Source: Mucilaginibacter jinjuensis (GTDB taxonomy: Bacteria > Bacteroidota > Bacteroidia > Sphingobacteriales > Sphingobacteriaceae). From it: 64,000 bases of DNA. How positions within the stretch are numbered: position 1 is the stretch's first letter; the number at the start of each line of letters is the position of its first letter. The position numbers were made by a program, and so were the translations under genes. The notes under the pieces were generated by a model. It ran no database searches. It had not been told where the DNA came from and saw nothing but the letters and a program-made list of their open reading frames with translations. Below, piece after piece: positions 23,603 through 33,004 of this stretch. Location of the stretch: contig NZ_CP117167.1 of NCBI RefSeq assembly GCF_028596025.1, forward strand, positions 5,518,001 through 5,582,000. The letters are read 5' to 3'.

Positions 23603-24154
23603 TTGAGCCGAAGAACTAAAATATCATTAACTGAAGAGGAGCTTATAAATGCATTACGCCACCGTGAAAAAATGGCGGCCGAAGCATTATACGATATGTA
23701 CTCTGCTTCATTATATGGTGTTATCGTAAGAATCGTAATTGATACTGCCGTTGCCGAAGACGTTTTGCAGGAAAGTTTTGTCAAAATTTGGCAATCCTTT
23801 TCCAGCTATAGCGCCGAAAAAGGCCGTCTGTTTACCTGGATGGTCAATATTGCCCGTAATCTATCTATAGACAAGATCCGCTCCAAAGACTTTAAGAACC
23901 AAACGAAAAACCAGGAACTTGAAAATAACGTAACTTTTATAGACGAGCAAAAAAACACGGTTTACAAACCTGAGTTGCTCGGTATAAGGGATTTAGTGCA
24001 AAAGCTGAAGCCTGAACAAAAGTCGATTCTTGACCTGGTGTATTTTAAAGGTTATACCCATGTGGAAGCCGCCGATGAACTTGGCGTGCCCTTGGGGACT
24101 ATTAAAACACGATTAAGAATGGCTATTCAGCAGTTAAGAAAAAGTTTTAATTAA
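23603..24154 (+). CDS. ECF-type RNA polymerase sigma factor
   Basis: The 183-residue sigma-70 family factor has region 2 (YDMYSASLYGVIVRIV, VAEDVLQESFVKIWQSF) and region 4 (YFKGYTHVEAADELGVPLGT, then IKTRLRMAIQQLRK). The start is a TTG at 23603; the next ATG (23671) would remove part of region 2. The anti-sigma gene starts 1 nt after its stop, which indicates a regulated pair. The trigger is unknown. Confidence 0.9.
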   Translation: MSRRTKISLTEEELINALRHREKMAAEALYDMYSASLYGVIVRIVIDTAVAEDVLQESFVKIWQSFSSYSAEKGRLFTWMVNIARNLSIDKIRSKDFKNQTKNQELENNVTFIDEQKNTVYKPELLGIRDLVQKLKPEQKSILDLVYFKGYTHVEAADELGVPLGTIKTRLRMAIQQLRKSFN

Positions 24155-24155
24155 A

Positions 24156-24983
24156 GTGGAAGACGTAAAAGCATATATGGAATCGGGGATACTTGAGCTA
24201 TACGTTCTGGGCGATGTAAACCAGGATGAGAAGCACCAGGTTGAAGCAATGGCTTTGCAACATCCGGTTATTAAAGCTGAGCTGGAGTCGATCGAAAAAT
24301 CGATGGAGTTATATGCGGAAATATATGCTATAGAACCTTCAGAAGATATCCGAGGCCAGGTGCTCAACTCTTTAATAACCAACCTGGGCGACGATAGAAG
24401 TTTTAAACCAAGCCATTCATCAAACCAAAGAGCAAAAGTGGTGGAATTATCGCAGCAAAAATCTGTTAACTTTTTTAAATATGCTTTTGCGGCATGTTTA
24501 ACATTATTAATATTGAGTATTGCAACGCTGTTTGCGGTATACAACAAGTTAAAAAGCGCGAACGGCCAGTTGGTAACCATGCAACTGCAAACCCAAAAGT
24601 TTAGCAATAAGGTTAACCTGATGGATCATCAGCTGGATATATTCCGCGATCCATCGTTCAAGATCATCAAACTGGATGGTACAGCTAAAACACCTAACGC
24701 TAAGTTGGCTGTTGCCTGGAGCCCTGCTAAACAAAAAGTAATGATTGATCTGGGCCGTATGAGGCTGCCAGCCAATGACGATCAGCACAGTTACCAATTA
24801 TGGGCATTGGTTGATGGTAAACCGGTTGACCTGGGTGTATTCAACGCTGCAGATGATAGTACAGGATTACTCGAAATGAAATCGATAGCCCGTGCACAAG
24901 CATTCGCAGTAACACTTGAGCAACGTGGCGGTGTTCCGTCACCAACAATGGCTAACTTGGTACTGGTTGGTAAAACAGAATAG
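24156..24983 (+). CDS. Anti-sigma factor (RskA-like)
   Basis: The 275-residue protein has a cytoplasmic N-terminal part (ILELYVLGDVNQDEKHQVEA), a membrane helix at about 104-126 (YAFAACLTLLILSIATLFAV), a short coiled-coil stretch and a periplasmic RskA-type domain (SYQLWALVDGKPVDLGVFNA). The start is a GTG at 24156; an ATG at 24177 is an alternative. The pair with the preceding ECF sigma factor implies membrane sequestration of that factor. A terminator follows. Confidence 0.9.
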   Translation: MEDVKAYMESGILELYVLGDVNQDEKHQVEAMALQHPVIKAELESIEKSMELYAEIYAIEPSEDIRGQVLNSLITNLGDDRSFKPSHSSNQRAKVVELSQQKSVNFFKYAFAACLTLLILSIATLFAVYNKLKSANGQLVTMQLQTQKFSNKVNLMDHQLDIFRDPSFKIIKLDGTAKTPNAKLAVAWSPAKQKVMIDLGRMRLPANDDQHSYQLWALVDGKPVDLGVFNAADDSTGLLEMKSIARAQAFAVTLEQRGGVPSPTMANLVLVGKTE

Positions 24984-25006
24984 ATAATACAAAAACAACA
25001 TAGAGG

Positions 25007-25041
25007 AAAAACGCCTGGAGGTAAAACTTCAGGCGTTTTTT
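25007..25041 (+). terminator. Terminator of the sigma/anti-sigma operon
   Basis: AAAAACGCCTG (25007-25017) pairs with CAGGCGTTTTT (25030-25040) and runs into Ts. Confidence 0.88.
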
Positions 25042-25073
25042 GTTGAGATCTAATTTGATTAGCCCCTCCAGAT

Positions 25074-25200
25074 ACAGTCGCCCGGCTCTTGCCGAGTGAC
25101 GACCTGTTATTAGGCCTCTGGCCTATCTTAATCGATAACTTATTGAATTACGGCCCGAGGCCGTTTGATAATCGTCACTCGGCAAGAGCCGAGCGACCGC
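25074..25200. repeat. Palindromic intergenic repeat, family C, copy 2
   Basis: Arms at about 25075-25102 and 25173-25200 match those of the 11192-11321 copy with a single C/T difference. The inner hairpins GGCCTCTGGCC and GGCCCGAGGCC are also conserved in position. Confidence 0.85.
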
Positions 25201-25582
25201 AATTAACTAAGCGATTAATGAACAGGCAAGTGCCCGAGATTGGGATCGGAAGCATACATAACTATGACAATAATCACATAACTTTAGTCATTTTACGCAG
25301 AATTTATCATTTATTAACCTCTGATTATCAGCACAAACAGCAATATTTCGCCCTAAAACAAGCCTTTGGAGGTAAAATGTCGCAAAAACAGGTAATTAAA
25401 AAACGCCCCATACTGCACATATAGGCATGTTTTTATGCGCACAAAGACTACTTAGAAGATAGTTTTAATATTTTTAATTTTTTCTGTAACTATTTATTAA
25501 GTTGTGACATCTTATAGATAGTATTTGTTCTTTATGGTCAGTTAGTTAGACGAGCGGTTGATAATACTAAAACCGCTTCTTT
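25201..25582. other. Gene-free spacer
   Basis: No convincing gene is seen. An open frame over part of it overlaps the family C repeat and has no protein-like character. The region 25440-25550 is AT-rich and lies downstream of the convergent NAD(P)HX repair gene. Confidence 0.5.
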
Positions 25583-27088
25583 TTAAACCATAAGTGCAGC
25601 CATACTCACAGGTACCTGAGCCGCTACTTTATCTGGTAGCACCACCCATAATTTCCCAGGCAAAGCCAAGTCATCACCTGCTTTTCCGTGCAGATATACG
25701 CCGGCCAAACAGGCCTCCAACGGCGAATATTTCTGAGCCAGCAAAGCCGTAATAATTCCTGTTAACACATCGCCCATGCCACCGCTTGCCATTGCCGCAT
25801 TACTGGTTGAGTTGAAATATAGCTTTTCATCAGGCGAAGCAATAATGGTATAGTCGTTTTTCAATACAATGTGTATTTGAAGCTCCTTTGCTTTCTGCAT
25901 TGCAGTCTGCAGGCGTTGCCACCAGTTTTTATGCTCGCCAAACAAACGATCAAACTCTTTCATGTGCGGGGTAAGTACGCTCCCTTTAGGTAAACATGCC
26001 CACAATTGCTTATGCGTTGCAAGTAAGTTCAGTGCATCGGCATCAATTACAACCGGCTTTGTATAATTAGTCAATATATCAGTAAGCAGGGCAAGGGCAT
26101 TATCATCTTTACCTAAACCCGGGCCAATACCCATGGTGCTAAACTTTGTCCAATCTATCGTTGGCTGTAAATCACCTTCGCGCACAATGGCCATAATTTC
26201 GGGCATATAGCTATTTAAAGCAACCAGGCCGCTTTGTGGGATGCAAGCTGTAACCAAACCCGCCCCTGCCTGCACACAGGCCGATGAACATAACAACGCC
26301 GCCCCCATCGTTTCGGGTTGCCCCGCCACAATCAACGCGTGCCCATAAGTGCCTTTATTACTAAAACGTTCACGGGGCCTCAGGATCTTTTTAATATCAG
26401 ATTCTTCCAGGTATTGATAAGGTGAGTTAAGCTGCTGTGTAAAATTTCGGTCGATGCCAATATCAACCGCAACCCAATTTTTGATGGCGTGCTTAGAATC
26501 GGGTAGTAAAAAATTAATTTTTGGTTGTTGAAACGTAATTGCCAAGTCAGCCTTAATTACAATGGCATCGGGATTTATCTCACCTTCGCTATAAAAACCA
26601 GTGGGTACATCAACGACAACTACAGTCTTATGCCAGTTATTGATTTGCTGAACCAGTTGTGCGTACTCGCCGGCTAATGGTTTATTAAGCCCATTACCCA
26701 GCAAAGCATCGATGATAATGTCGGCAGGTTCGGTTTTTAATTCTGCGACGCTTGTAAAATTGGTTATAGGGATGCGCGTTTGTGATAACCTCTGCAGGTT
26801 GCTTTTAAAATCATCCGAAAATTTATTTGCAAACCGGGCAATCTTAACATCAACCTTTTCAAAACCATAATCGGTTAGCAAGCGGGCAATAGCCAATCCG
26901 TCGCCACCATTATTACCTGTACCGCAATAGATGGCGATTGATTTTTCTGTATCGCCATAACGTGCTGTAAAAGCCTGTTCAAAAGCTTTGGCTGCACGTT
27001 CCATCAAATCGACCGATGAGATCGGTTCGTGAGCAATAGTATAGGTATCTGCGTCGTGGATTTGCTGGGCGTTGAGTAGAGGTTGCAT
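25583..27088 (-). CDS. nnr: Bifunctional NAD(P)HX epimerase/dehydratase
   Basis: The 501-residue fusion repairs hydrated NAD(P)H. The N-terminal YjeF_N epimerase domain (about 1-215) has GTGNNGGDGLAIARLL. The C-terminal ribokinase-like dehydratase domain (about 225-495) has GPGLGKDDNA, NAAMASGGMGDVLTGIITAL with the catalytic Asp, and VYLHGKAGD. This is the standard bacterial arrangement. It is preceded by an unrelated PIN toxin gene on the same strand. Confidence 0.95.
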   Translation of the reverse strand: MQPLLNAQQIHDADTYTIAHEPISSVDLMERAAKAFEQAFTARYGDTEKSIAIYCGTGNNGGDGLAIARLLTDYGFEKVDVKIARFANKFSDDFKSNLQRLSQTRIPITNFTSVAELKTEPADIIIDALLGNGLNKPLAGEYAQLVQQINNWHKTVVVVDVPTGFYSEGEINPDAIVIKADLAITFQQPKINFLLPDSKHAIKNWVAVDIGIDRNFTQQLNSPYQYLEESDIKKILRPRERFSNKGTYGHALIVAGQPETMGAALLCSSACVQAGAGLVTACIPQSGLVALNSYMPEIMAIVREGDLQPTIDWTKFSTMGIGPGLGKDDNALALLTDILTNYTKPVVIDADALNLLATHKQLWACLPKGSVLTPHMKEFDRLFGEHKNWWQRLQTAMQKAKELQIHIVLKNDYTIIASPDEKLYFNSTSNAAMASGGMGDVLTGIITALLAQKYSPLEACLAGVYLHGKAGDDLALPGKLWVVLPDKVAAQVPVSMAALMV

Positions 27089-27141
27089 AATTCTTAAAAG
27101 TAAGAATTATGGAATTTTGTTTGATAATGCTATCGTCCTAA

Positions 27142-27552
27142 TTACAGGAAGGTAACAATATCTAAAAAATCTTTTGCTGTAATAACTTTTATCCTGGGGA
27201 ATGGCAAATTTTTGATGATATTAAAGTGGGCATCATTGGTTACTAAATAATCGGCATTAGCAGCTACAGCGACATCAAAAAATTTGTTATCATCCGGGTC
27301 GGCTTCAATAGCACCCCATTTATAAAAGATATTCTGAACGATTACATCGGGAGATTCGATAAAAATTTCTTTTACATAATCAGAAATGCCCGGGGCAGAA
27401 TGTTGAATAAGAATTTCTTCATATTCATGAATAATATCCTCAGAGATAATGAGTTGGTATTGCCCTTCAATAAAGGTGTTCCAAATAGGTCTGTATTGAC
27501 TTTTTCGTCCTATCGCAACCAATAGAACATTTGAATCCAATACAACCTTCAT
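27142..27552 (-). CDS. PIN domain toxin, putative
   Basis: The 136-residue PIN-domain protein belongs to the group annotated as toxin components. The acidic metal-binding residues are in VVLDSN (Asp6), EYEEIL (about 43-48), DPDDNKFFDVA (about 86-96) and TNDAHF (Asp107). PIN toxins are Mg2+-dependent RNases. Its start overlaps the stop of the upstream 78-residue gene by one base, the usual antitoxin-toxin order. Confidence 0.85.
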   Translation of the reverse strand: MKVVLDSNVLLVAIGRKSQYRPIWNTFIEGQYQLIISEDIIHEYEEILIQHSAPGISDYVKEIFIESPDVIVQNIFYKWGAIEADPDDNKFFDVAVAANADYLVTNDAHFNIIKNLPFPRIKVITAKDFLDIVTFL

Positions 27553-27788
27553 TATTTATTATTAGAACTACGGAAGTGACCCTTACTTAATTGATCGTAA
27601 GTATGCTCATCAATATTATTCTCCTGCTCCCATTGATCAAGTGTTTCATCCATATTTTTGGCAAGCAGTTTTACTGCAAGCCTACGAATTTGAGTAAAGT
27701 CCTCATCTGATAAAGGATTTTTGAACAAACGCAACATCATTACCTGTTGTTCATTTAATGATTCCATAAGTGCTTCATTACCCTTCAT
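27552..27788 (-). CDS. Probable antitoxin of the PIN toxin
   Basis: The 78-residue, highly charged helical protein (QVMMLRLFKNPLSDEDFTQI, ending KGHFRSSNNK) lies directly upstream of the PIN gene and overlaps it by one nucleotide. No DNA-binding motif is obvious. The antitoxin role is inferred from size, order and overlap only. Confidence 0.65.
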   Translation of the reverse strand: MKGNEALMESLNEQQVMMLRLFKNPLSDEDFTQIRRLAVKLLAKNMDETLDQWEQENNIDEHTYDQLSKGHFRSSNNK

Positions 27789-27848
27789 ATATCAAATTTA
27801 AACATTACTAATTACAAAACGACAAGAGAGGCCAATTAGTTTGCTAAG

Positions 27849-28832
27849 CTATTTCTTCGCCTTATGCACCTCTGACACCGCAGCCTTCGGTAATTTATAA
27901 ACCATCCCCCATTGCTGTGCATAATACTCAAGAGGCTCTAAACCCATTGAGGCGCGGCGGATATCTACGTTAGGTTCATCTTCAATCGGCCTGAAATAAT
28001 ACTTGCCGGTTTTGGTATCCTGTGCCAGCTGGCTTCCATAAAGTTGTTTCTTACCAGCTTCCAGGGCAACACGATCTTCCATTAGTGCAAGGTCTGATGC
28101 TTCGGCACGGCCTTCTTTTACTGCATCGCGCATCATGGGCAGGTATTTTACACGAGTATCTTTATCAGCATGCTGTATCACCAAATACAAAGTCATGTTA
28201 CCAACAGGGCCAACCGCATCTGCACCAAGCCAGCCATAATTATCTAATATGGCTTTAACTTTTATCAGGTTAACAGAATCCTTATCCGCCATCACTTTCC
28301 ACAACGCATCCATTTCTTTTGAACTACTGCCATATTTCTTCTGAACCGAGTCTATCTGCAACCGATAGAATTGATCGTCGTAATGGATAGTGTCCAAATC
28401 TTTTACCAAAGGCATATTGTATCCGGCTTCGGCTACTATCCGGTTCCCGCTTACCCGCTGTAATAGCGGCAGCCATCGCTTATCGTTAAAAAGCGACATC
28501 AGGTCCCTTTCCTGGAAAAGCTGTTTACTATTGCTATAGTCTAATTTCTTCACCAGGTAATCCAAGCTTGCAAAAGCGCTATCCGGTACATTAGCTGCTG
28601 CCCATGAACAGGCCGCATCATATCGGTCGTTAGCTGTGCCTTTGCCTTTGGCAACTTTAAAGGCACTGGCATAAGCCATACCCGATGCCTGGTAATTTTT
28701 AGCCTGGTATAAAGAATCGCCTTTGTGGATATATCTAAAATATTGCACCGGCAGCCCCTGCGCTTTGGCTGTAAATGATAACGCTAAAAAGCTTACACAA
28801 GCGATAATAAGTTTTGTACAATTGGGTCTCAT
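27849..28832 (-). CDS. DUF6624 domain protein, exported
   Basis: The 327-residue product has a signal peptide (about residues 1-24, ending FTAKAQG), an N-terminal TPR-like part (YRYIHKGDSLYQAKNYQASG) and a C-terminal DUF6624 region (DNYGWLGADAVGPVGNMTLY, then VIQHADKDTRVKYLPMM). DUF6624 has no known activity; it is common in Bacteroidota. A hairpin terminator (28848-28879) lies just upstream and isolates the gene from uvrA. Confidence 0.85.
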   Translation of the reverse strand: MRPNCTKLIIACVSFLALSFTAKAQGLPVQYFRYIHKGDSLYQAKNYQASGMAYASAFKVAKGKGTANDRYDAACSWAAANVPDSAFASLDYLVKKLDYSNSKQLFQERDLMSLFNDKRWLPLLQRVSGNRIVAEAGYNMPLVKDLDTIHYDDQFYRLQIDSVQKKYGSSSKEMDALWKVMADKDSVNLIKVKAILDNYGWLGADAVGPVGNMTLYLVIQHADKDTRVKYLPMMRDAVKEGRAEASDLALMEDRVALEAGKKQLYGSQLAQDTKTGKYYFRPIEDEPNVDIRRASMGLEPLEYYAQQWGMVYKLPKAAVSEVHKAKK

Positions 28833-28847
28833 AGTCTATAAAAAAAT

Positions 28848-28879
28848 AAAGGTATTAGATTTATAAATCTAATACCTTT
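28848..28879 (-). terminator. Terminator downstream of uvrA
   Basis: A perfect 16-bp palindrome, AAAGGTATTAGATTTA and its complement, lies in the uvrA to DUF6624 spacer and would end minus-strand transcription of uvrA. Confidence 0.7.
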
Positions 28880-28927
28880 TAACTAAACAGTTAGTTACTA
28901 TTTGAAAATATTTTATTCTTTTATTAG

Positions 28928-28980
28928 CCACGGCCAGAGGCCACGAAATAGTCGTCACTCGGCAAGAGCCGAGCGACTGC
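28928..28980. repeat. Family C repeat, half copy
   Basis: This is the right half of the family C element, including GTCACTCGGCAAGAGCCGAG. The left arm is absent. It lies between uvrA and its terminator. Confidence 0.75.
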
Positions 28981-29015
28981 ATGATACACTTGGCTCTTGT
29001 TTCTGACCTCTAAAC

Positions 29016-31859
29016 TCAGAGCTTCATTTCTTTCTTCAAAAACTTACCTGTAAAGCTTTCTTTCACCTTGCACAAACCTTCTGGTGTGCCTGAGTACAAG
29101 ATAGTACCACCGCCAGATCCGCCTTCTGGGCCAAGATCAATCACGTGGTCAACCACTTTAATTACATCGAGATTGTGCTCAATAACCAGCACGGTATTGC
29201 CTTTATCAACCAGTTGCTGCAATACGCCAAGCAGTACGTTAATATCTTCGAAATGCAAACCGGTTGTTGGTTCATCGAGGATATAAAAGGTATTACCGGT
29301 ATCTTTTTTAGATAGCTCAGTAGCCAGTTTTACACGCTGTGCCTCACCACCCGAGAGGGTTAATGACGATTGCCCTAATGTAATATAGCCCAAACCCACA
29401 TCGTTCAATGTTTTAACCTTGCGGTAGATAGATGGGATGTGCTCGAAGAAAGTGGTAGCATCCTCAATACTCATATCCAGCACATCACTGATTGATTTAC
29501 CACGGTAACGCACCTCCAGCGTTTCGCGGTTGTAGCGTTTACCACCGCACTCTTCGCAAGGTACATGTACATCAGGCAAAAAGTTCATTTCTATCAGCTT
29601 CATACCTGCACCCTGGCAAGTTTCGCACCTTCCGCCTTTTACATTGAATGAGAAACGACCGGGTTTATACCCGCGGATCTTAGACTCTGGCAATGCCACA
29701 TACAGATTACGGATATCTGAGAATACACCTGTATACGTAGCCGGGTTTGAACGTGGTGTACGACCGATAGGTGTTTGATCGATCTCGATTACCTTGTCAA
29801 TATCCTCTAGCCCTTCAATCTTTTTGTAAGGCAGCGGATGTTTTTTAGCACGGAAGAAATGGTGGTTTAATACCGGGTATAAAGTTTCGGTAATTAAGCT
29901 TGATTTACCGCTTCCCGATACGCCGGTTACACCAATCAGTTTACCTAATGGAAAATTAACCGATACGTTCTTTAAATTATGCCCGGTTGCATTTTTAAGC
30001 GACAAGGTTTTGCCATTGCCTTCCCTGCGTTTTTTAGGGATGGCTATTTCACGCTCTCCGTTTAAGTATTGGGTGGTAAGCGTGTGGGTATTCATCAACT
30101 CGGCAGGTGTGCCTTCGGCAACAATCTGCCCGCCGTGTACACCGGCTGCCGGGCCCATGTCAATTACATAGTCGGCCTCGAGTATCATGTCCTTATCGTG
30201 TTCAACAACTAATACGGTGTTGCCAAGGTCGCGCAGGTTTTTGAGTGCGTTTATTAAACGGTCGTTGTCGCGCTGGTGCAGGCCGATGCTTGGCTCATCC
30301 AGAATGTACATTACATTCATCAGCTGCGAACCGATTTGCGTAGCTAAACGGATCCGCTGTGCTTCACCGCCTGATAAAGTACGTGCAGTACGATCGAGCG
30401 TTAAGTAACTTAAACCCACATCGAGCAAGAAACCGATACGTGAACGGATCTCTTTCAGAATTTCTTTACCGATGATATTCTGGCGATCACTGAACCTATC
30501 TTCCAAACCTACAAACCATTGTTGCAGGGTGGTAATGTCCATCGTAGCCAGTTCGAAAATATTTTTATTATCGACTTTAAAGTGCAGCGACTCTTTCTTC
30601 AACCTTGCACCTTCGCAAACCGGGCAGGTTTTAAGCACCCGGTAAGCCTCCATATCGTCAGAAATTTCTTCGCTCCGTTTTTCCTGCTGCTCTTCGAGCA
30701 TGCGGATAATACCATCGAAGGTAACCTGGTAGCTTTGTACATTCCATTTGTTGTACTCAACAGCCACAGTAATAATTTCGTGCGAACCATTGAGGATGAT
30801 ATCCAGTTTTTCACGCGGAATCTTCTCAATCGGCACAGATAACGAGAACTCGTATTTCTTGGCCAGAGCTTTCAGCACCTGGAAAATCCAGGTTTCTTTG
30901 TACTCGCCTATCGGAGCCAAACCGCCATTAATGATGCTTAGTTTGGGATTAGGGATTACCGAATTTTCATCTACCTCGAAGATATAACCCAAACCATCAC
31001 ATTTTTCGCAAGCACCATAAGGTGAGTTGAAAGAGAATGTATTAGGCTGAGGCTCATCGTAAGAAATACCCGAAACCGGGTCCATCAAATACTTACTGAA
31101 GTAAGATACATTACCATCTTTATCGCTTACGCGGATAATACCTTTAGCCGTTTTTAAGGCTGACTGGATGGAAGTATATAAACGTTTGCTATCCTTATCG
31201 GTAACCACTAATCGATCAACCACAATATCAATATCGTGGATCTTGTAGCGGTCTACCTGCATTTTGGGTTCAACATCTATAATAGCGCCATCAACCCAAA
31301 CCTTCAGGAAACCCTGCTTCCGGATCTGCTCAAACAACTCGCGGTAATGCCCTTTACGACCTTTAACCACCGGTGCAAGTATATTAACTGGCTGCCCATC
31401 GAATCGTGTCAGGATAGTATTATAAATCTGGTCTTCAGACATACGTTCCATCTTCTCGCCCGTTACATACGAATAAGCTTCGCCGGCACGTGCAAAAAGC
31501 AAACGCATAAAATCATAGATCTCGGTAATAGTACCCACAGTTGAGCGTGGGTTTTTACTGGTGGTTTTTTGCTCAATAGCAATAACCGGGCTCAGGCCAG
31601 ATACCTTGTCTACATCAGGCCGCTCCATACCGCCCATAAACTGGCGCGAGTAGGCCGAAAATGTTTCCATATAACGGCGCTGCCCTTCGGCATAAATGGT
31701 ATCAAATGCCAGCGATGACTTGCCGCTGCCGCTCAACCCGGTTATAACAACCAGCTTATTGCGCGGAAAGGAAACATCTATATTTTTAAGGTTGTGTACC
31801 CGGGCTCCAAAAACTTCAACTGCACTTTGCTCACCCAGATCTACCGTATTTTCATTCAT
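29016..31859 (-). CDS. uvrA: Excinuclease ABC subunit UvrA
   Basis: The 947-residue product is the damage-recognition ATPase of nucleotide excision repair. It has two ABC modules: Walker A GLSGSGKSS near the N-terminus and GVSGSGKSS in the second half, signatures LSGGEAQRIRLA and LSGGEAQRVKLA, and Walker B ILDEPSIGLH and ILDEPTTGLH. The second zinc module is intact (CETCQGAG ... CEECGGKRY). Full length; no anomalies seen. Confidence 0.98.
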   Translation of the reverse strand: MNENTVDLGEQSAVEVFGARVHNLKNIDVSFPRNKLVVITGLSGSGKSSLAFDTIYAEGQRRYMETFSAYSRQFMGGMERPDVDKVSGLSPVIAIEQKTTSKNPRSTVGTITEIYDFMRLLFARAGEAYSYVTGEKMERMSEDQIYNTILTRFDGQPVNILAPVVKGRKGHYRELFEQIRKQGFLKVWVDGAIIDVEPKMQVDRYKIHDIDIVVDRLVVTDKDSKRLYTSIQSALKTAKGIIRVSDKDGNVSYFSKYLMDPVSGISYDEPQPNTFSFNSPYGACEKCDGLGYIFEVDENSVIPNPKLSIINGGLAPIGEYKETWIFQVLKALAKKYEFSLSVPIEKIPREKLDIILNGSHEIITVAVEYNKWNVQSYQVTFDGIIRMLEEQQEKRSEEISDDMEAYRVLKTCPVCEGARLKKESLHFKVDNKNIFELATMDITTLQQWFVGLEDRFSDRQNIIGKEILKEIRSRIGFLLDVGLSYLTLDRTARTLSGGEAQRIRLATQIGSQLMNVMYILDEPSIGLHQRDNDRLINALKNLRDLGNTVLVVEHDKDMILEADYVIDMGPAAGVHGGQIVAEGTPAELMNTHTLTTQYLNGEREIAIPKKRREGNGKTLSLKNATGHNLKNVSVNFPLGKLIGVTGVSGSGKSSLITETLYPVLNHHFFRAKKHPLPYKKIEGLEDIDKVIEIDQTPIGRTPRSNPATYTGVFSDIRNLYVALPESKIRGYKPGRFSFNVKGGRCETCQGAGMKLIEMNFLPDVHVPCEECGGKRYNRETLEVRYRGKSISDVLDMSIEDATTFFEHIPSIYRKVKTLNDVGLGYITLGQSSLTLSGGEAQRVKLATELSKKDTGNTFYILDEPTTGLHFEDINVLLGVLQQLVDKGNTVLVIEHNLDVIKVVDHVIDLGPEGGSGGGTILYSGTPEGLCKVKESFTGKFLKKEMKL

Positions 31860-31954
31860 AAGTTTATGTCAGGAAACATTAGTAACCCTGCCTTTACAAC
31901 TTGGTTTTTACCCTTGCTGTAAATGGCAGAAAAAGAGGCACAAATATACAAAAA

Positions 31955-31987
31955 AAAGGTGGCCTTGCAGTTGTGCAGGGCCACCTT
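31955..31987 (-). terminator. Terminator of the lytic transglycosylase gene
   Basis: AAGGTGGCC and GGCCACCTT (31956-31964 and 31979-31987) form a GC-rich stem. On the minus strand it is followed by a run of Ts. Confidence 0.85.
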
Positions 31988-32012
31988 CAGATGCTCCGTA
32001 ATAATTTTACTT

Positions 32013-32774
32013 TTAGTTTACCGCCAGCAGTTCAGCAGGCTGTAAATAAGAGGCATACACGTTATGGTAGCCGTAGTCTTTTGGTTTTTGGATTACCGCT
32101 TTCATGGCAATCAGCTTGTAAACATAACTCGCTGTTTCGGGGTTTAACGCCATCAGGTAATAATTACCCTGGTTATGCTTATTAATAGCACGCGCCACAC
32201 GCGGCGAACCACCGTTGTATGCGGCGGCCGTAAGCGTCCAACTGTTAAACTCGCCATAAAGCTCGCGCAGGTATTTACAAGCGGCAATGGTTGATTTACG
32301 AACGTTTAAACGCTCGTCAACACCTTTGCCAACCTTCAGGCCGTAGTCGCGCGCTGTTTGGGGCATAAATTGCCACAAACCTGCCGCTCCTTTCGGAGAT
32401 GTGCCTGATTTTAAACCCGACTCCACTAATGGGATGTACTTAAAATCTTCGGGAATCCCATACGCTAATAGTATGGGTTCAATTATTGGAAATAATTTAC
32501 TGGCTTTTTTGTGAAGTACTATAGAACCCACGGTGTTGTAGCTATGGCGCCAAAGGGATACTTTGAACTTTTTCCCAACCTTTTTATTGGTAACAGGAAT
32601 AGCCTCATGGGCAAAATTATAGCCTTCGTTTACTTCCGGACGTACTGCCAAATAGCCTGCAAAGCGGGCATTTGTTTTTACGTTCTTACTTTCAGTTGTA
32701 CTGCAGACAAACAGTTTTAAAATGACAACCGACACCAATATTACGGAGCACGTAAATAAGTGTTTTTTAATCAT
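32013..32774 (-). CDS. Lytic transglycosylase (SLT domain)
   Basis: The 253-residue protein has an N-terminal membrane or signal segment (about 7-25, possible lipobox LFVCS) and a soluble lytic transglycosylase domain. The catalytic Glu118 is in LVESGLKSGTSPKGAAGLWQ, followed by QTARDYGL and AAYNGG. It should cleave peptidoglycan glycan strands to 1,6-anhydro ends in the periplasm. It resembles MltD-type enzymes without LysM repeats. Single gene. Confidence 0.9.
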   Translation of the reverse strand: MIKKHLFTCSVILVSVVILKLFVCSTTESKNVKTNARFAGYLAVRPEVNEGYNFAHEAIPVTNKKVGKKFKVSLWRHSYNTVGSIVLHKKASKLFPIIEPILLAYGIPEDFKYIPLVESGLKSGTSPKGAAGLWQFMPQTARDYGLKVGKGVDERLNVRKSTIAACKYLRELYGEFNSWTLTAAAYNGGSPRVARAINKHNQGNYYLMALNPETASYVYKLIAMKAVIQKPKDYGYHNVYASYLQPAELLAVN

Positions 32775-33004
32775 TCAATCTATTTTAATTCAACATTGAG
32801 GTTAGATGTGGCTGCAAAGATACGTATATTGAGCACAATATCAAGCATTTGGCTTTTGCTTAGTGTAAACAACCTGTTGAAAACTTTTAAAAACAACGGT
32901 TTAAAGCAGTTTAAACACAGATTTTTTGTTAAAAATTTTCTTTCAATTTTAATTGTTTTTCGTACCTTTACCCTCCCGCTGAGATAGCGTTAAACCCAAA
33001 AAGT

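Noticed and set aside
25089..25424. Plus-strand open frame of 111 codons
   Set aside because: It starts inside a family C repeat, has no recognisable protein pattern and lacks a plausible promoter or conserved start.
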